A stretch of 64,000 nucleotides of DNA from Harmothoe impar (GCA_947462335.1 OX381708.1:930001-994000); one strand, 5' to 3'; positions 38,801 through 58,550 are shown, counted from the first letter of the stretch. Numbers and translations: made by a program. Notes: generated from the sequence alone by a model not told the origin.

Positions 38801-39288
38801 GCAGTTTGAAAATATCACAGAAAATGGCCAAAACACCGAATTTCACCCCAATACCAGTATTTTCACACATATATGGTAGCAGCCTATATAAATTGCCTAT
38901 TAACATGAATATATTTCTTAAAAGGTCAATTTCCATAGTCCTCAGCTCTCAGCTTGCATTGTATAGGCTTTTGAAGAACTAGAATCTGAAATATAACTCC
39001 AAGCACCTCCAATATTAGTTAGTTAGGCATCAGTCCGCTATTTGCCTGCCGGACCTAGGCTGTACTAGGCTGTAGTCACTGTAGTGTGACTCACAGTCGA
39101 GATCTGGATCGGGGTCATTTTCTCCGTGTCACTATTTTCTCTATACATCAACACTATATAACCCAAGCCCCCCGCTAAATGAACACCTCTGTCTACAAAC
39201 CTGTGGCTAAATAAAGCCGGTCGAAGTCTAATTTGGACAGATTTCTGCATCTTTCTATCCGCACGCTCTTGCAGACGGAGAGCGCCAT
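29874..39288 (-). CDS. JmjC-domain 2-oxoglutarate/Fe(II) oxygenase (7 exons, 329 residues)
   Basis: Exons on the - strand are 39288-39201, 36615-36485, 35311-35180, 34686-34608, 32518-32296, 31581-31470 and 30098-29874. All introns are GT-AG, phases match, and the total is 990 nt. The protein opens MALSVCKSV, then has LATGRPVIIEDAANKM, a JmjC entry typical of the TYW5/HSPBAP1/FIH-like group. The iron-binding facial triad is intact: H147-x-D149 (CHQDPDD) and H227 (PAFCWHQV). K162 in SGQKTVRLF is the expected 2-oxoglutarate-binding lysine. Residues 256-329 form a helical C-terminal segment, as in TYW5- and FIH-type dimerising hydroxylases. The substrate (protein or tRNA hydroxylation) cannot be told from sequence. 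Three splice junctions and the stop codon carry minisatellites. Exon 1 was chosen because it alone gives a Met, matching phase 1 and JmjC-like sequence. Confidence 0.85.
30283..31469. repeat. 32-bp minisatellite on the exon 6 donor of the JmjC gene
   Basis: On the - strand the exon ends TACATCTCCAAGGTCATG|GTGAGTT. The array repeats CCAAGGTCATG|GTGAGTT plus (g/a)tgtctgtacaccac roughly 32 times. The ggagatgtac variants preserve 18 nt of true exon, so every unit carries an exon end and a GTGAGT donor. A 256-bp (8-unit) block is duplicated within it (starting about 30858 and 31114). The left units are longer, with tttgtctgcttgtttg inserts. Confidence 0.93.
31636..32014. mobile_element. MITE with TACCGTAAAACCTCGCG inverted ends, JmjC intron 5
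   Basis: The left end taccgtaaaacctcgcgg and right end cgcgaggttttacagta are inverted repeats. Internal cgtataagctgc and gcggcctatacg also pair. It is interrupted by a second MITE at 31725-31904. It is non-autonomous, with no transposase ORF. Confidence 0.8.
31725..31904. mobile_element. Nested 180-bp MITE (TACAGTCAACCCTCGCTTCCTCG ends)
   Basis: Terminal inverted repeats tacagtcaaccctcgcttcc and the complement of ggaagtgagggccgactgta are nearly perfect. Subterminal cctcgaacattt copies are also inverted. The CAGTCAACCCTCG-type end resembles pogo/Tigger-like elements and TA target use, which is recollection only. Confidence 0.8.
32547..32732. mobile_element. MITE with ATACCGTATTCGACGTAATAAGCGCAC end, JmjC intron 4
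   Basis: The left end ataccgtattcgacgtaata and right end tattaggtcgcatatggtat are imperfect inverted repeats. Gcgcttattaggggg is locally duplicated at the right. It lies between JmjC exon 5 and the 61-bp array. Confidence 0.7.
32733..33965. repeat. 61-bp (and ~70-bp) minisatellite on the exon 5 acceptor of the JmjC gene
   Basis: The true junction on the - strand is acctttaatacag|AGTACTGCCACCAGGACC. About 16 61-bp units (roughly 32990-33950) and four earlier ~70-bp variants each repeat ttaatacag|AGTACTGCCACCAGGACC, that is 18 nt of exon plus the 3' splice site, followed by ctcatgtactgtttactata. Confidence 0.92.
34706..35016. mobile_element. Poly-G/C MITE copy, JmjC intron 3 side
   Basis: Ends taagggagtgctcactttttaacaac and the complement of gttgttaaaaaatgagcactcccta are inverted repeats flanking C/G tracts. 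The core has aacaggttgaattttg and cgcgcgggctttt. Same family as 37566-37975, 39938-40275 and 51760-52072. Confidence 0.8.
35312..36484. other. JmjC intron 2, no recognised feature
   Basis: AT-rich unique sequence between JmjC exons 2 and 3. I see no ORF, tandem repeat or clear mobile element in it. Confidence 0.5.
36601..36770. repeat. 43-bp x4 minisatellite on the exon 2 acceptor of the JmjC gene
   Basis: The true junction on the - strand is ttaatgtctatccag|GTCGGCCGGTGATTATCG. The repeats start at 36601, 36644, 36687 and 36730. The first three copy gtctatccag|GTCGGCCGGTGATTAT exactly and the fourth is diverged. Each reiterates 16 nt of exon plus the acceptor. Confidence 0.95.
37566..37975. 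mobile_element. Two abutting poly-G/C MITE copies, JmjC intron 1
   Basis: The elements at about 37566-37770 and 37766-37975 share the junction cactcccttagggagtgatc. Each has cttagggagtgatcatttttta-type inverted ends, G/C tracts and the core cctgttttgagag/gggccaaaaagcccg. Confidence 0.8.
37976..39200. other. JmjC intron 1, unique part
   Basis: AT-rich, with no supported gene or element. It runs up to the donor of JmjC exon 1 (ACAG|GTTTGT on the - strand). Confidence 0.5.
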
Positions 39289-39533
39289 GTGTATTGTTGT
39301 CGTGACGTCACTAACTATTGTCTACTAGCTACGAACACTGTTTGATGGCTCTAACATTGACTTTGATATCAATATATTTGTATCAAATAACAAATAAGGT
39401 AGCAGAAATATGTCCAAATTGTCAAGTTGTGAAATTGGTTCAGTTTTACGATTTTAGGATGAAAACTACAGACTGGGTTTTGAGGCTAGAGCACAGGATT
39501 TGGTGACGATTACACAACACGAACCGGTGCAAG
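39289..39533. promoter_or_regulatory. Bidirectional promoter between JmjC gene and POLR2F
   Basis: The start codons at 39288 (-) and 39534 (+) are 245 bp apart. A perfect CRE palindrome TGACGTCA lies at 39303-39310. No TATA box is obvious, as is common for housekeeping divergent promoters. Transcription start sites cannot be placed from sequence. Confidence 0.7.
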
Positions 39534-50169
<10,636 letters not shown>

Positions 50170-50202
50170 CGCCAACTCATCACCTCATCCTCCATCACAT
50201 CC

Positions 50203-50264
50203 TGCCGAGTCATGCCGAGTCATGCCGAGTCATGCTGAGTCATGCCGAGTCATGCTGAGTCATC
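50203..50264. repeat. 10-bp repeat in the POLR2F 3' UTR
   Basis: Seven or so copies of gagtcatgc(c/t) start 34 nt after the stop codon. The CtGAGTCA variants at 50236-50242 and 50256-50262 form AP-1-type TGAGTCA strings. Confidence 0.8.
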
Positions 50265-50361
50265 CGCCGCCATTGTTCCCAGTCACCCTCATGCTGCATA
50301 CAGAGGTTTTAGTTCACACATCGCATCCCCATCCTCAGTCATTGTAACGCATCGTGTCAGT

Positions 50362-50367
50362 AATAAA
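50362..50367 (+). promoter_or_regulatory. POLR2F poly(A) signal
   Basis: AATAAA about 195 nt after the stop codon, followed by cactcacaacactcaaacac. Confidence 0.75.
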
Positions 50368-50389
50368 CACTCACAACACTCAAACACAG

Positions 50390-51758
50390 CCTTCTGGTTT
50401 ATTTTTATCCAGGTTAATTTTCTAGAAGGATGATTCAGGAACGCCATTATTTTGGCTGGGATTTCCATATTGAGTGATCTGTATTTCATCCATGCAGTAT
50501 AGAATACCCGCCCTGCGTACTTCTGATTCCTACATATTGAATTGTTTTGCATGAGGTCTTTATAAAATTGATAGTGCAAGATCGTTTTTTTTTCTTTTTG
50601 GACCAAAATGGAAATTGTCAGGGTACGTGTATCTACAGATGTTCGTGTTACTCAAAGCGCAGGATGTAAAAGCATAATTTTGATTGATGCCAAGCGTCAG
50701 AAGGTTGACAAACCATGGTACCATAAAGAAAATTCTGAAAAAAGTTTGATATAAATTTGAGCAAGTTAAAATAGTTGGTAGAAAGAAATTGAAGAAATTC
50801 TCAAAAAGGGAATGACTTCTGTTCTCAAAGCTACAAGCTATAAAGACTGTTCAAAATATTCCCCTTTATCAAAAATATCTATAATACCCACTACTTAGGG
50901 AGTGCTTATTTCAGAACAACAGGGCAGGGGCAAAATTACCGAGGGCCGAGTCATTTATTGCCAGCTGGAAGGAGGTAGGGGGGGGGGGGGCCTTGGTAAA
51001 TATGGGGGGGGGGGTCATAATGAAAAATGGTTCATTAAAATACTCTCGGTGGTGGAAGGGGTGGGGGGCGTGGGTGGTGGATCATTTCTCAAAATACAAA
51101 CTTAGTGGTGGGGTCGTGATTAGGCCACTCAAAAACATAAAATGGTTTCTCATCACCGCACGCATCATAAAAATCAGGTTTTGGGGAATTTCTTCTCTTT
51201 TTTTTTTGCCAAATTTTCATGAAAAACCTCATCATTATGGATAAAATTGGACATATTTGGTATCAAATTAAAGCTAATAATGCCAGCAAGGCAGTCGTGT
51301 AGAAATAACTTACATTTTCCCCACTTCTAAAGATCAATTAATTCTTGACCAATAAAATGTGAATTTTGGCCAAAGAAATTTGTAAATTGTCCTATACATT
51401 TTGGCCTGTGGGTAAAAAAGATAAGAAAAAAAAAGCCTGCCTTGTCAGCTTTTTCATACCTTGGTGATGAGAAACCACTTTTTTTTAGTGGCCTAACGCT
51501 GGCTTTTTCGCTAAAAAGGCTAAATTTTTTACAAAGCCACCATTTAGTCACGTACAGCTGAGTGAACCACCAGCACAGAGTGCCCCCTAGTGGTTTATAG
51601 ATTTTTGCGGATTTTAAAATCCACGAAAATATGTACAGAGCGAAAATTTGTCCAGTATAGGCATACTACTACCACATTCAACAATCCTTGTGAAAGTGTA
51701 CTTTATAGGCAAATCACGAAAATATACATGCGCAGAAATATATACGTTTACAGTAGTC
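50390..51758. other. Intergenic, with one degenerate poly-G/C MITE end
   Basis: No supported gene. About 50896-50935 (cttagggagtgcttatttcagaacaacagggcagggg) resembles a MITE end, followed by G-rich sequence to about 51110 with no clear second end. Confidence 0.4.
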
Positions 51759-51759
51759 A

Positions 51760-52072
51760 TTTAGGGAGTGATCATTTTTTATCAACAGGGGGGGGGGTTG
51801 GTTTGGGGGGGGGGCAAAAAAATTTGGACCCCTTGACCGGGGGGGTGTAAAAAATTTTGACCCCTCTTGGGGGGGTCAAAAAAATTTAACCTGTTTTGGG
51901 CCAAAAAGCCCGCGCGTTACTATGCTTCAAAGGGCCTGCGCGCGCCGATTTCCGACCCTTGGGGGGGGGTAAAAAATTTCGACCCGTTGACCGGGGGGGT
52001 GAAAATTTTTTCGCACGCTCCGCGCGGAAAACCACCCCCCCCCCCTGTTGTTAAAAAATGATCACTCCCTTA
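51760..52072. mobile_element. Poly-G/C MITE copy, intergenic
   Basis: Inverted ends ttagggagtgatcattttttatcaac and gttgttaaaaaatgatcactccctta. The core aacctgttttgggccaaaaagcccgcgcg is shared with the copies at 34.7, 37.6 and 39.9 kb. Confidence 0.85.
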
Positions 52073-53093
52073 TATGATGTGATTTTAGATGTAAGCCTCG
52101 TCTACACAAGTATCACTTCACACAGAGGCTTTCCCAGGGTGGTAGCTAGTTCCTACACTACGACCCAGGTGTCACTGCTACCCCTGGTACACTCCACTTC
52201 TGGTGTCTTACGTACCTCTAACTTCACCCGTCAACTAAATCACAACAACAAGGTGATAAAACAGCCTGAGGGAACCTTACCCATGTGACTCATACAGGTA
52301 GAAGTTCATTTACCAGGTGTTATAGATAGGACTGTAACAGGAATGTGGTCAACTCTGGGGAATAGGATGAAGTGAGGTGACTTATTGGTATGGGGGCTTT
52401 CATAAAGTATGCACGCACATTTTCTCCAGAAATTGACCCCCACCCTCCCTAAAATTCTTGTATGCATTAAAATAAAAGGTTTATGTATGCAACATTTTTC
52501 AGAAAATTGACCCCCCTCACCCCCCCCCCCATTTGTGCATATATACTTTATAACAGAGGGTTGGGGGACTTTTACACATTCATTCTGAAAATTTCTTTTG
52601 TGCCCCAATATTACCCCCCCCCCCACCCCACTGTAAAGAATGTGATGATGAGGCACTTTTTGTTGTGGGACTAACCTTTTTGGCTCACCCCATTGAGGGG
52701 TTCAAATTATTTTGGTTAACCTTCCTCCTCCGAAATAGAGGTATCAATGAAAGTGTTGTTTAGGTTTAATCTATAATTCTTCATTTATGTTATCCTCTCA
52801 GATAAAAGGTTTATTTCAAAATAAATGATGTTTTACCTGTATTAAAGTTCATGTGCAGCCGACCATGTCTATGTCAGCCTCGTGTATAGAATTCAGATCA
52901 CGACTGCTGTCAGCCGCGTCCAGCACACGGTGAAGTCACACGCTAACACAGCGATTTATGGACATTGAAAAAAGTCCAAGAAAGTTAAAGTGTAGCTGTA
53001 AGTTAGAGAGCTGCACTGGTGCGTGGCCATATGGTTACTTTAGGTACACAGTGAGTGAGCAGGTAGAAGTCGTCTCTACACCACACACACAAC
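52073..53093. other. Intergenic, no recognised feature
   Basis: Contains C-tracts (52490-52630) but no supported ORF or paired repeat. Confidence 0.4.
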
Positions 53094-53175
53094 ATGGCAG
53101 CCACACACCTCCTGCTCTGCCTCTCCATCTGCCTCCTAACACCTGAGGTTTGTCCACAAACCCTGTACCTACTCC
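53094..53175 (+). CDS. Possible first exon encoding a signal peptide
   Basis: ATG in acacaacATGGC context opens MAATHLLLCLSICLLTPEV, a short n-region and hydrophobic core typical of a secretory signal. After 27 codons it ends at a strong donor, CTCC|GTAAGT. No downstream exon could be linked with confidence, and a nearby 48-bp direct repeat (about 53010 and 53309) copies its upstream leader (actggtgcgtgg). It may be a real secreted-protein exon, a remnant or chance. Confidence 0.35.
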
Positions 53176-53179
53176 GTAA

Positions 53180-54287
53180 GTAGTCTGAACCAGTAATCTG
53201 GTACTTACCTACTCACATATGTTAAAGTGACCTGTAAGGTGTACATCACAAAATACATTAAAGCCTTGGCCTTAAGGAGGGGTGTTGACACTATTGGCCT
53301 AAGGCAGCTCCACTGGTGCGTGGCTGTGTGGTGACTTTAGGTACACAGTGCGGAGGGGTAGGGGGGTTGAAACATCAGCAGTTGCCCATCTGACTGGAGA
53401 AGTCTCCTGCCTTTTATCCCAACCCCCACCCCTCCCTGCCACCATTGAAAAAGCTGGAAATGTATTTCAAAGTGACCGCATTAGAGGGATAAAACTATCC
53501 TGTAGGACTGTCTAAAAACGAGGAGCAAAGAAGTAACACTATTGTCTCCTACTTTTCACAGGCACACAAGGACTGTCAAAAAAGTGGCCACAGGGCAGGG
53601 TGGCCACTGTAACGTATGTAGATGGTACAGGAATGATCTCACAACAATGGTTCTTAGGCATCACGAGTAGACTGGTGTTTATTCCCCTCTTACCGCCCAG
53701 CGTGGTTGTAGTCCCACCCTCTCTTGCTAGATGGCAGCACATGTTACAGCCACATTAGACTTAGGGAGGGGTGTTGAAGGTAAGAGTGATTCTCATTCAA
53801 GAAATGGGTGCTTTTAATCTGTCAACAGCATGTGACAGGTATCTTTTATCAAAGAGTTTGTAAAGAAAGACAAATTTGCAAAGTTGATTTTCGTTCTAGA
53901 AATGGGTGCTGTCAATCTGTCAACTGTCAAGAACAGCTTGTGACAGGTATCTCCTAGCATGGGACTTGGTGTGTAAGCAGGGGGAGTGAGGCAGTGGGAG
54001 AGTGAGGAAGTAGAGAGTAGGGCAATGAGACAGTAGGGTACTGAGAGTTATGTGATGTAAAACCTCTGAGGCATAGCCAAGGAGGTTTTACAGCAAATAC
54101 TACAGGTCCAAGGAGGTTTTCTAGCTTATACTCCATTCACAGTGATATAGGTACACAAACATCACATCATAATTTCCAATACATTATGATATGATTGTGA
54201 AAACGTCAGACCAGTGGGGTCAGACTGCACTGACTAGTACTAGTGAAAGGCTACAGTCACGTTAAAGGCCCAGCACCAAATACTGGA
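53180..54287. other. Intergenic/intronic, locally duplicated
   Basis: Short direct duplications are visible: ggtgcgtgg...gactttaggtacacagtg (53018/53316) and aaatgggtgct...aatctgtcaac...gtgacaggtatct (53803/53898). No gene supported. Confidence 0.4.
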
Positions 54288-54855
54288 TAGCTCTCTCAAG
54301 TGAGAGGACAGACGTTTAGAGCGTTATCTTAATATTAAGTCTTAAAGTCTTAATTCAGTGTCTTAAGAGCTGCACCACTCCATTTAGTATGTTATGGGTG
54401 GTTGAGCGGTGCAGTGTTTCCGTGCGATCAGAAGGGGGGAAAAAAAGAAAAGAAGAGCGAGGGTTGGGGGGGAGAGCCCCCCATATCAACATAAAGACAC
54501 CATCCATAATTAAGATTACGCCAGAAGTGGTGATTCAAGATTACACACAGAATGGGCGGTGTCTAGTGACTCTAGTGCACCAGTCTAAATATGAGACCAG
54601 TTTCTTATTTACAATTTTTTCTAGCAATTTACTTATAATTGGTAGAAGTGTCACTGGTCTCAGATTAGAGACCTTGGACTTATCACCATCCTATTGCAAG
54701 GGTACAATAGTTCCTCTCATACTAGTTATTCATTCCTCTCTGGTGCGGTGGCAACTGCAGGAACTAACGTTAAGACTATTAAGATTATTATGACTGTCTC
54801 AATTGTCTTATTAAGATAACGCTCTAAACGTCTGTCCTCTCACGTGGCAGAGCTA
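54288..54855. mobile_element. 568-bp foldback MITE
   Basis: A perfect 32-bp inverted repeat (54301-54332 and 54811-54842; gacagacgtttagagcgtta) extends imperfectly to tagctct/agagcta at the ends. The interior 134-residue ORF has no recognisable motif. Confidence 0.8.
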
Positions 54856-55116
54856 ACCCGTGCGGCTGAGTACCTGTCCCGACTGCAATCTGACTGTTAC
54901 TGGACGTGCAGTAAGATCTGCGGGTTTTAGGATAATTAGTATGACATGGCTCATTGATCTTGCAACTGCCATATGTTTGGCTGGTATAATTCCCCCTCCC
55001 GGCTTCCAAATGTGTACTCAGAAGCAGATGTACTATATGGCATCCACTATGTACAGGCCTCGTGGCTGTGTGGTCTAGGCGTATGGTACAGAAGTCCTAC
55101 ATATGTGAGTCTCACG

Positions 55117-55867
55117 CTAAGAGAGGGTTCATTATTTATGGCAGGGGGGGGTGAGCATTTGAGGGGGGGGCAATTTTTTTAGGGGTATTCAAAGGGGGGG
55201 GCCTTTTTTTTTACCCTATTCTTAGGGGGGGGCTTTTTTTTTAGGGGTATTCCTAAAAATGTCGCGAATCTAGTACGTTGAAATGTCGCGAATTTTGGTA
55301 ACAGCATGTGTTATATTTTACCAAATTATGTCAATATTTTCAAAATTTTCTAAAATTTTCCTCAAACTCCCAGCAAATTTCTCACTGCATCACTTTTGAC
55401 ACTCAGAATAGCCCACCGTTTTGTTAGTCTTCAAAAAAGTGCCGGCCTCATGTAAGCACTGAGGGTATGGGAGCTTCCAATTTATAAGTTGAGGTTTGAC
55501 TATTATCACTCACTAGCGAGTATTTTTTTTTTTTATGAAACGTCACCAGCTTTTATTCACTCGCGTTTTTCTCATGAGACATTTACACTAAAACACCTTA
55601 CGAATGGATGTATTTGTTGCAAGGTAGTAAATTGTAGGTAAAAAAGTGCCCAGGATTAAATGCATACAATTAGTAGACACACACATTGTTTTTGTAATAA
55701 AGTTGAAAATGATCCAGGGTGAGGGGGGGGGGCGCTTTTTCTTCAACCTATTCCAAGGGGGGGGGGCCTTTTTTTTCAACCTATTCCGAGGGGGGGCCAA
55801 TTATTTATGACGTATTCGATTTGCCAAACGCTCACCCCCCCTGCCATAAATAATGAACACTCCCTAA
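55117..55867. mobile_element. ~750-bp poly-G/C foldback element, related family
   Basis: The left end ctaagagagggttcattatttatggcagg and right end cctgccataaataatgaacactccctaag are inverted. Inside are G-tracts at the left and (ggggggcc)ttttttttcaacctattc repeats at the right. The gggagtg termini resemble the smaller MITEs. Confidence 0.75.
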
Positions 55868-56074
55868 GCACTGTTTTTTTTTCAAAACAAATTAAACAGC
55901 CCCCAAATGTTAATAGCCTATCCAAGCGGCGCCAAGTAAAAGAAAAGGTATATCTAAGTCCTCCTGTTATGGAGAGTTTATGAATAGTGTATTATGATTG
56001 AAACACCATTAGTAGTATAGTATGTATCGGAACGGGACTATAGTTAACTACCGTTTATTACTCAATCGACATGC

Positions 56075-56400
56075 AGCCAATCAGAGGCCGCCATTTGGTC
56101 ACGTGACCCGTTGCCATGGTAACGTGACCTACTTAGGGCTCTCAGCCAATCAGAAGCCAGCATTCTGGGTGACCTACTGACCTACTTAGAAGCTCTCAGC
56201 CAATCAGAGGCCGGCATTCTGGTAACCATGGTAACGTGACCTACTTACGTCACGTGACCTACTTAGGCTCAGCCAATCAGAAGCCGGCATTCTGGTAACT
56301 AGGGTAACGTGACCTACTTAGGGTTTGTTTGTAAACAACACCACGTGGCTCTCTTGTTTGTAAACAACACCACGTGACACGTGACTGTTTGTAAACAAAC
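56075..56400. promoter_or_regulatory. Reiterated CCAAT / X-box / E-box / forkhead-site module near the Polinton left end
   Basis: About four imperfect ~65-bp repeats hold NF-Y-type agCCAATcag (56077, 56146, 56200, 56273). RFX X-box palindromes lie at 56110-56123 (GTTGCCATGGTAAC) and 56222-56235 (GTAACCATGGTAAC). Then come CACGTG E-boxes and three TTTGTAAACAA forkhead-like sites (56327-56400). The motifs are read from sequence; function is inferred. It may belong to the element's terminal repeat. Confidence 0.55.
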
Positions 56401-56468
56401 AAACAAAAAAGTTATGTAACTTATATATAGAAATAAAAACACAACAAGATAATTTCTTTTCTTTTCAT

Positions 56469-56481
56469 TTTATTCTTTATT
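56469..56481 (-). promoter_or_regulatory. Poly(A) signals ending the Polinton - strand cluster
   Basis: Two TTTATT strings (56469-56474, 56476-56481) read AATAAA on the - strand, about 30-40 nt after the last ORF's stop at 56510. Confidence 0.55.
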
Positions 56482-56509
56482 TTCATTTCAATCAAAAAAA
56501 CACACAAGT

Positions 56510-56809
56510 TTATGCTTTTTTAGCTTGCTTCTTCGATTTGCAACAACCCAACAGGCCGCAAAGTCTCACGCCGCCGTCACTCGCACCACCACACCCCGGA
56601 CGACTTCTCTCCAATAGACATTGCACGACTTTGGATAAATCCAACACCATTTCGGCAAGGCAGAGAATCTTTGCCTCCATGAAACGGCCGCCATCGCAAC
56701 AACCCGTCACAACAGCATCATCGATAGCTTCTGACTCACTGCCCGGTCGCTCAGCTTTGGGATTTTGCTCATGCGCATGACGCACTTCTTGGGGTTTCTT
56801 GTTCGACAT
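56510..56809 (-). CDS. Small Cys-rich ORF at the Polinton end (99 residues)
   Basis: Not recognised. It has TGCCDGGRFMEAKI in the middle, a helix-prone segment (ILCLAEMVLDLSKVVQCLL) and a C-terminus CGLLGCCKSKKQAKKA rich in Cys and Lys. The first Met overlaps the protease gene by 103 nt; an internal Met (residue 44, 56680) would avoid the overlap and give 56 residues. The ORF could be a real small protein or incidental. Confidence 0.4.
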   Translation of the reverse strand: MSNKKPQEVRHAHEQNPKAERPGSESEAIDDAVVTGCCDGGRFMEAKILCLAEMVLDLSKVVQCLLERSRPGCGGASDGGVRLCGLLGCCKSKKQAKKA

Positions 56810-57159
56810 GCTTCAATTAGGAAATGAACGCAATGAGGTCCACAGATGTCAGCAGAAGTGTCTTGTAGTTGAATGCGGTTTCTTTGCCACTTGAACGGAG
56901 CAGAGCGTTCCACGAAAGACAAGAACTCCGCACTCAGCGGCGGTAAGCCGAAGGAATCAAAGTAGTACACTTCACCCGTGCTCGACACGTAAAACGCCAC
57001 CCAATGCTGACCTGGTAAATGTTGCGGATCTGTGTTGCTCACGAAACAAGTGTCTTTGATAGGGTGCTTCGGAATAGTGTCACAAGAGAAAACACCCAGG
57101 AAACGATGTTTTGTGTGAACGTTTTCCTTCAACACTCTGCTTATTTCAAGCGTGTTCAT
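56707..57159 (-). CDS. Polinton adenain-type cysteine protease (PRO), 150 residues
   Basis: The Met at 57159 was chosen over an upstream Met at 57348, which would overlap the capsid gene. The candidate catalytic residues are in adenovirus-protease order: H52 (GQHWVAFY), D68 (YYFDSFG), Q99 (QLQD, oxyanion) and C110 (CGPHC). The family matures capsid and core proteins of adenoviruses and is encoded by most Polintons. The upstream neighbour, the capsid gene, ends 29 nt earlier. No defects were seen. Confidence 0.88.
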   Translation of the reverse strand: MNTLEISRVLKENVHTKHRFLGVFSCDTIPKHPIKDTCFVSNTDPQHLPGQHWVAFYVSSTGEVYYFDSFGLPPLSAEFLSFVERSAPFKWQRNRIQLQDTSADICGPHCVHFLIEACRTRNPKKCVMRMSKIPKLSDRAVSQKLSMMLL

Positions 57160-57188
57160 ACGATACGCTAAGTACCGCTGTCTTGTCT

Positions 57189-58496
57189 TCAGTTCATGTG
57201 GTAGTCGGTGATGGGGTGTCGATCTCGGGTCAGCTCGACGACGTTGTCGTACACCAAGTAGAGTAGCACCGTCGTTGTCGCTTGTAGCGCCGAGCGAAAA
57301 CTGACTTCCACCCTCAGCTGACCCGCTCTTATAAGGTTCACGCGACACCCGTCGTGCGATCTGTCTGGGGTTAAATCGAGGGGGAACACCGTGTAACCGT
57401 TCAGGAATTGATCGTATGAAATACCGCAGGAGCGCGCGCCCTCGTACATCCCCGTTTCCGTGTGTAGCGCCAAGTACTCTCTCACGGCCGCTTTGGTCTT
57501 AAAGTCGGGCACGTAGGTGTCGTTCGGCACTTTCTGATCGTTCACTATCACTTGAAGCGAGCTGATGTCGTAATGCTTCATCTCGAACGGGTTCTTGGTG
57601 TAGCTACCGTTGAAGGCGTCGTGGTCCAGGAAGCAAATCATCATCGACTTGGGAAGCTGGCCTGTGTTGGAGTGCGTGTAGCTGTGATCTCTGTTACCTT
57701 GAGGGATGGCGTACGTCGTCACCTCCACTCTGTTCACCGGGTAGTCGAAGGGCCCGTGTTCTATCACCGCTCTCTCGTGCGTTTCCGCTACAGCGTCCGC
57801 CACCAACACGCGTCGCACGTAGAGCTTTGCTTTGTAGATCTTCAAGCTGTAGCCTCCGTCAGCGGCGCACATCAGATAGAAAGAGGGCGCTGCCTGTTTC
57901 AGAGTGAGATTGATTTCTGTCTCTCCAACGATGAGCTTCGGTTGATGAGCCAGGTCAAAGTGCAGTCGCGCCATCAGCGAAAAGCGCTTGTTGGAGATTA
58001 GCTTCTTGCGCGCTTTGTACCCAGCATTCGCGTCAGTCAACGCGTCAAACTGACCGGGCATATCTTCATGCCACCCCTGGGCGCTCATGACGCCGTCCTT
58101 CACGTCTTTGTTGTAGTTGAGTAACCCTTCCAAGTAAGCTCGGTAAGGGTAGGTCTCGGTGTTGCCAGACACTTTGAAACCGCCGATGGAGACTTGGACG
58201 TCTTTGAAGAGCGAGTGAGCCAAGTTGTTCACCGGAGCTACCGCGTCGGTGTCCTCGAGCGCCGCTCCGTTCGCTTTCAGCACTTGACATTCCAGATGAA
58301 GGTAATTCTCGTTCAGGTCTGTGTACTCTTGCGACTTGTTGATGGTGAAATTTATGTTACCTCCATCCTCTAAAGAGTTTTTTGTTTCTATCCCCAGGAA
58401 AGACGACTTTAAGATAGTAGTCTGAGTTGGCGCTACGGTGTGCAGGTCGAGCTCAGAGAGCGCGCACTCGTTACTGCTCTCGTGTACGTAAGCCAT
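57189..58496 (-). CDS. Polinton capsid protein (major capsid candidate), 435 residues
   Basis: Starts MAYVHESSNECALSELDL. It contains FKDVQVSIGGFKVSG and TYPYRAYLEGLLNYNKDVKD, the signature I associate with the widespread invertebrate 'F54H12.2-like' proteins, which structure-prediction work assigned to Polinton jelly-roll capsid proteins. It has a beta-rich composition throughout and ends ITDYHMN. A TATA-like box lies about 60 nt upstream of the ATG. Major rather than minor capsid is my inference from conservation; a structure prediction would settle it. Confidence 0.75.
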   Translation of the reverse strand: MAYVHESSNECALSELDLHTVAPTQTTILKSSFLGIETKNSLEDGGNINFTINKSQEYTDLNENYLHLECQVLKANGAALEDTDAVAPVNNLAHSLFKDVQVSIGGFKVSGNTETYPYRAYLEGLLNYNKDVKDGVMSAQGWHEDMPGQFDALTDANAGYKARKKLISNKRFSLMARLHFDLAHQPKLIVGETEINLTLKQAAPSFYLMCAADGGYSLKIYKAKLYVRRVLVADAVAETHERAVIEHGPFDYPVNRVEVTTYAIPQGNRDHSYTHSNTGQLPKSMMICFLDHDAFNGSYTKNPFEMKHYDISSLQVIVNDQKVPNDTYVPDFKTKAAVREYLALHTETGMYEGARSCGISYDQFLNGYTVFPLDLTPDRSHDGCRVNLIRAGQLRVEVSFRSALQATTTVLLYLVYDNVVELTRDRHPITDYHMN

Positions 58497-58550
58497 TGTG
58501 TTCTCTCTTCACGCGGACGACAGACTGACGCCGGCCGCCTCCAGTCTTTT

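Noticed and set aside
57552..58001. + strand ORFs across the Polinton region
   Set aside because: Shadows of the - strand genes with no motifs of their own.
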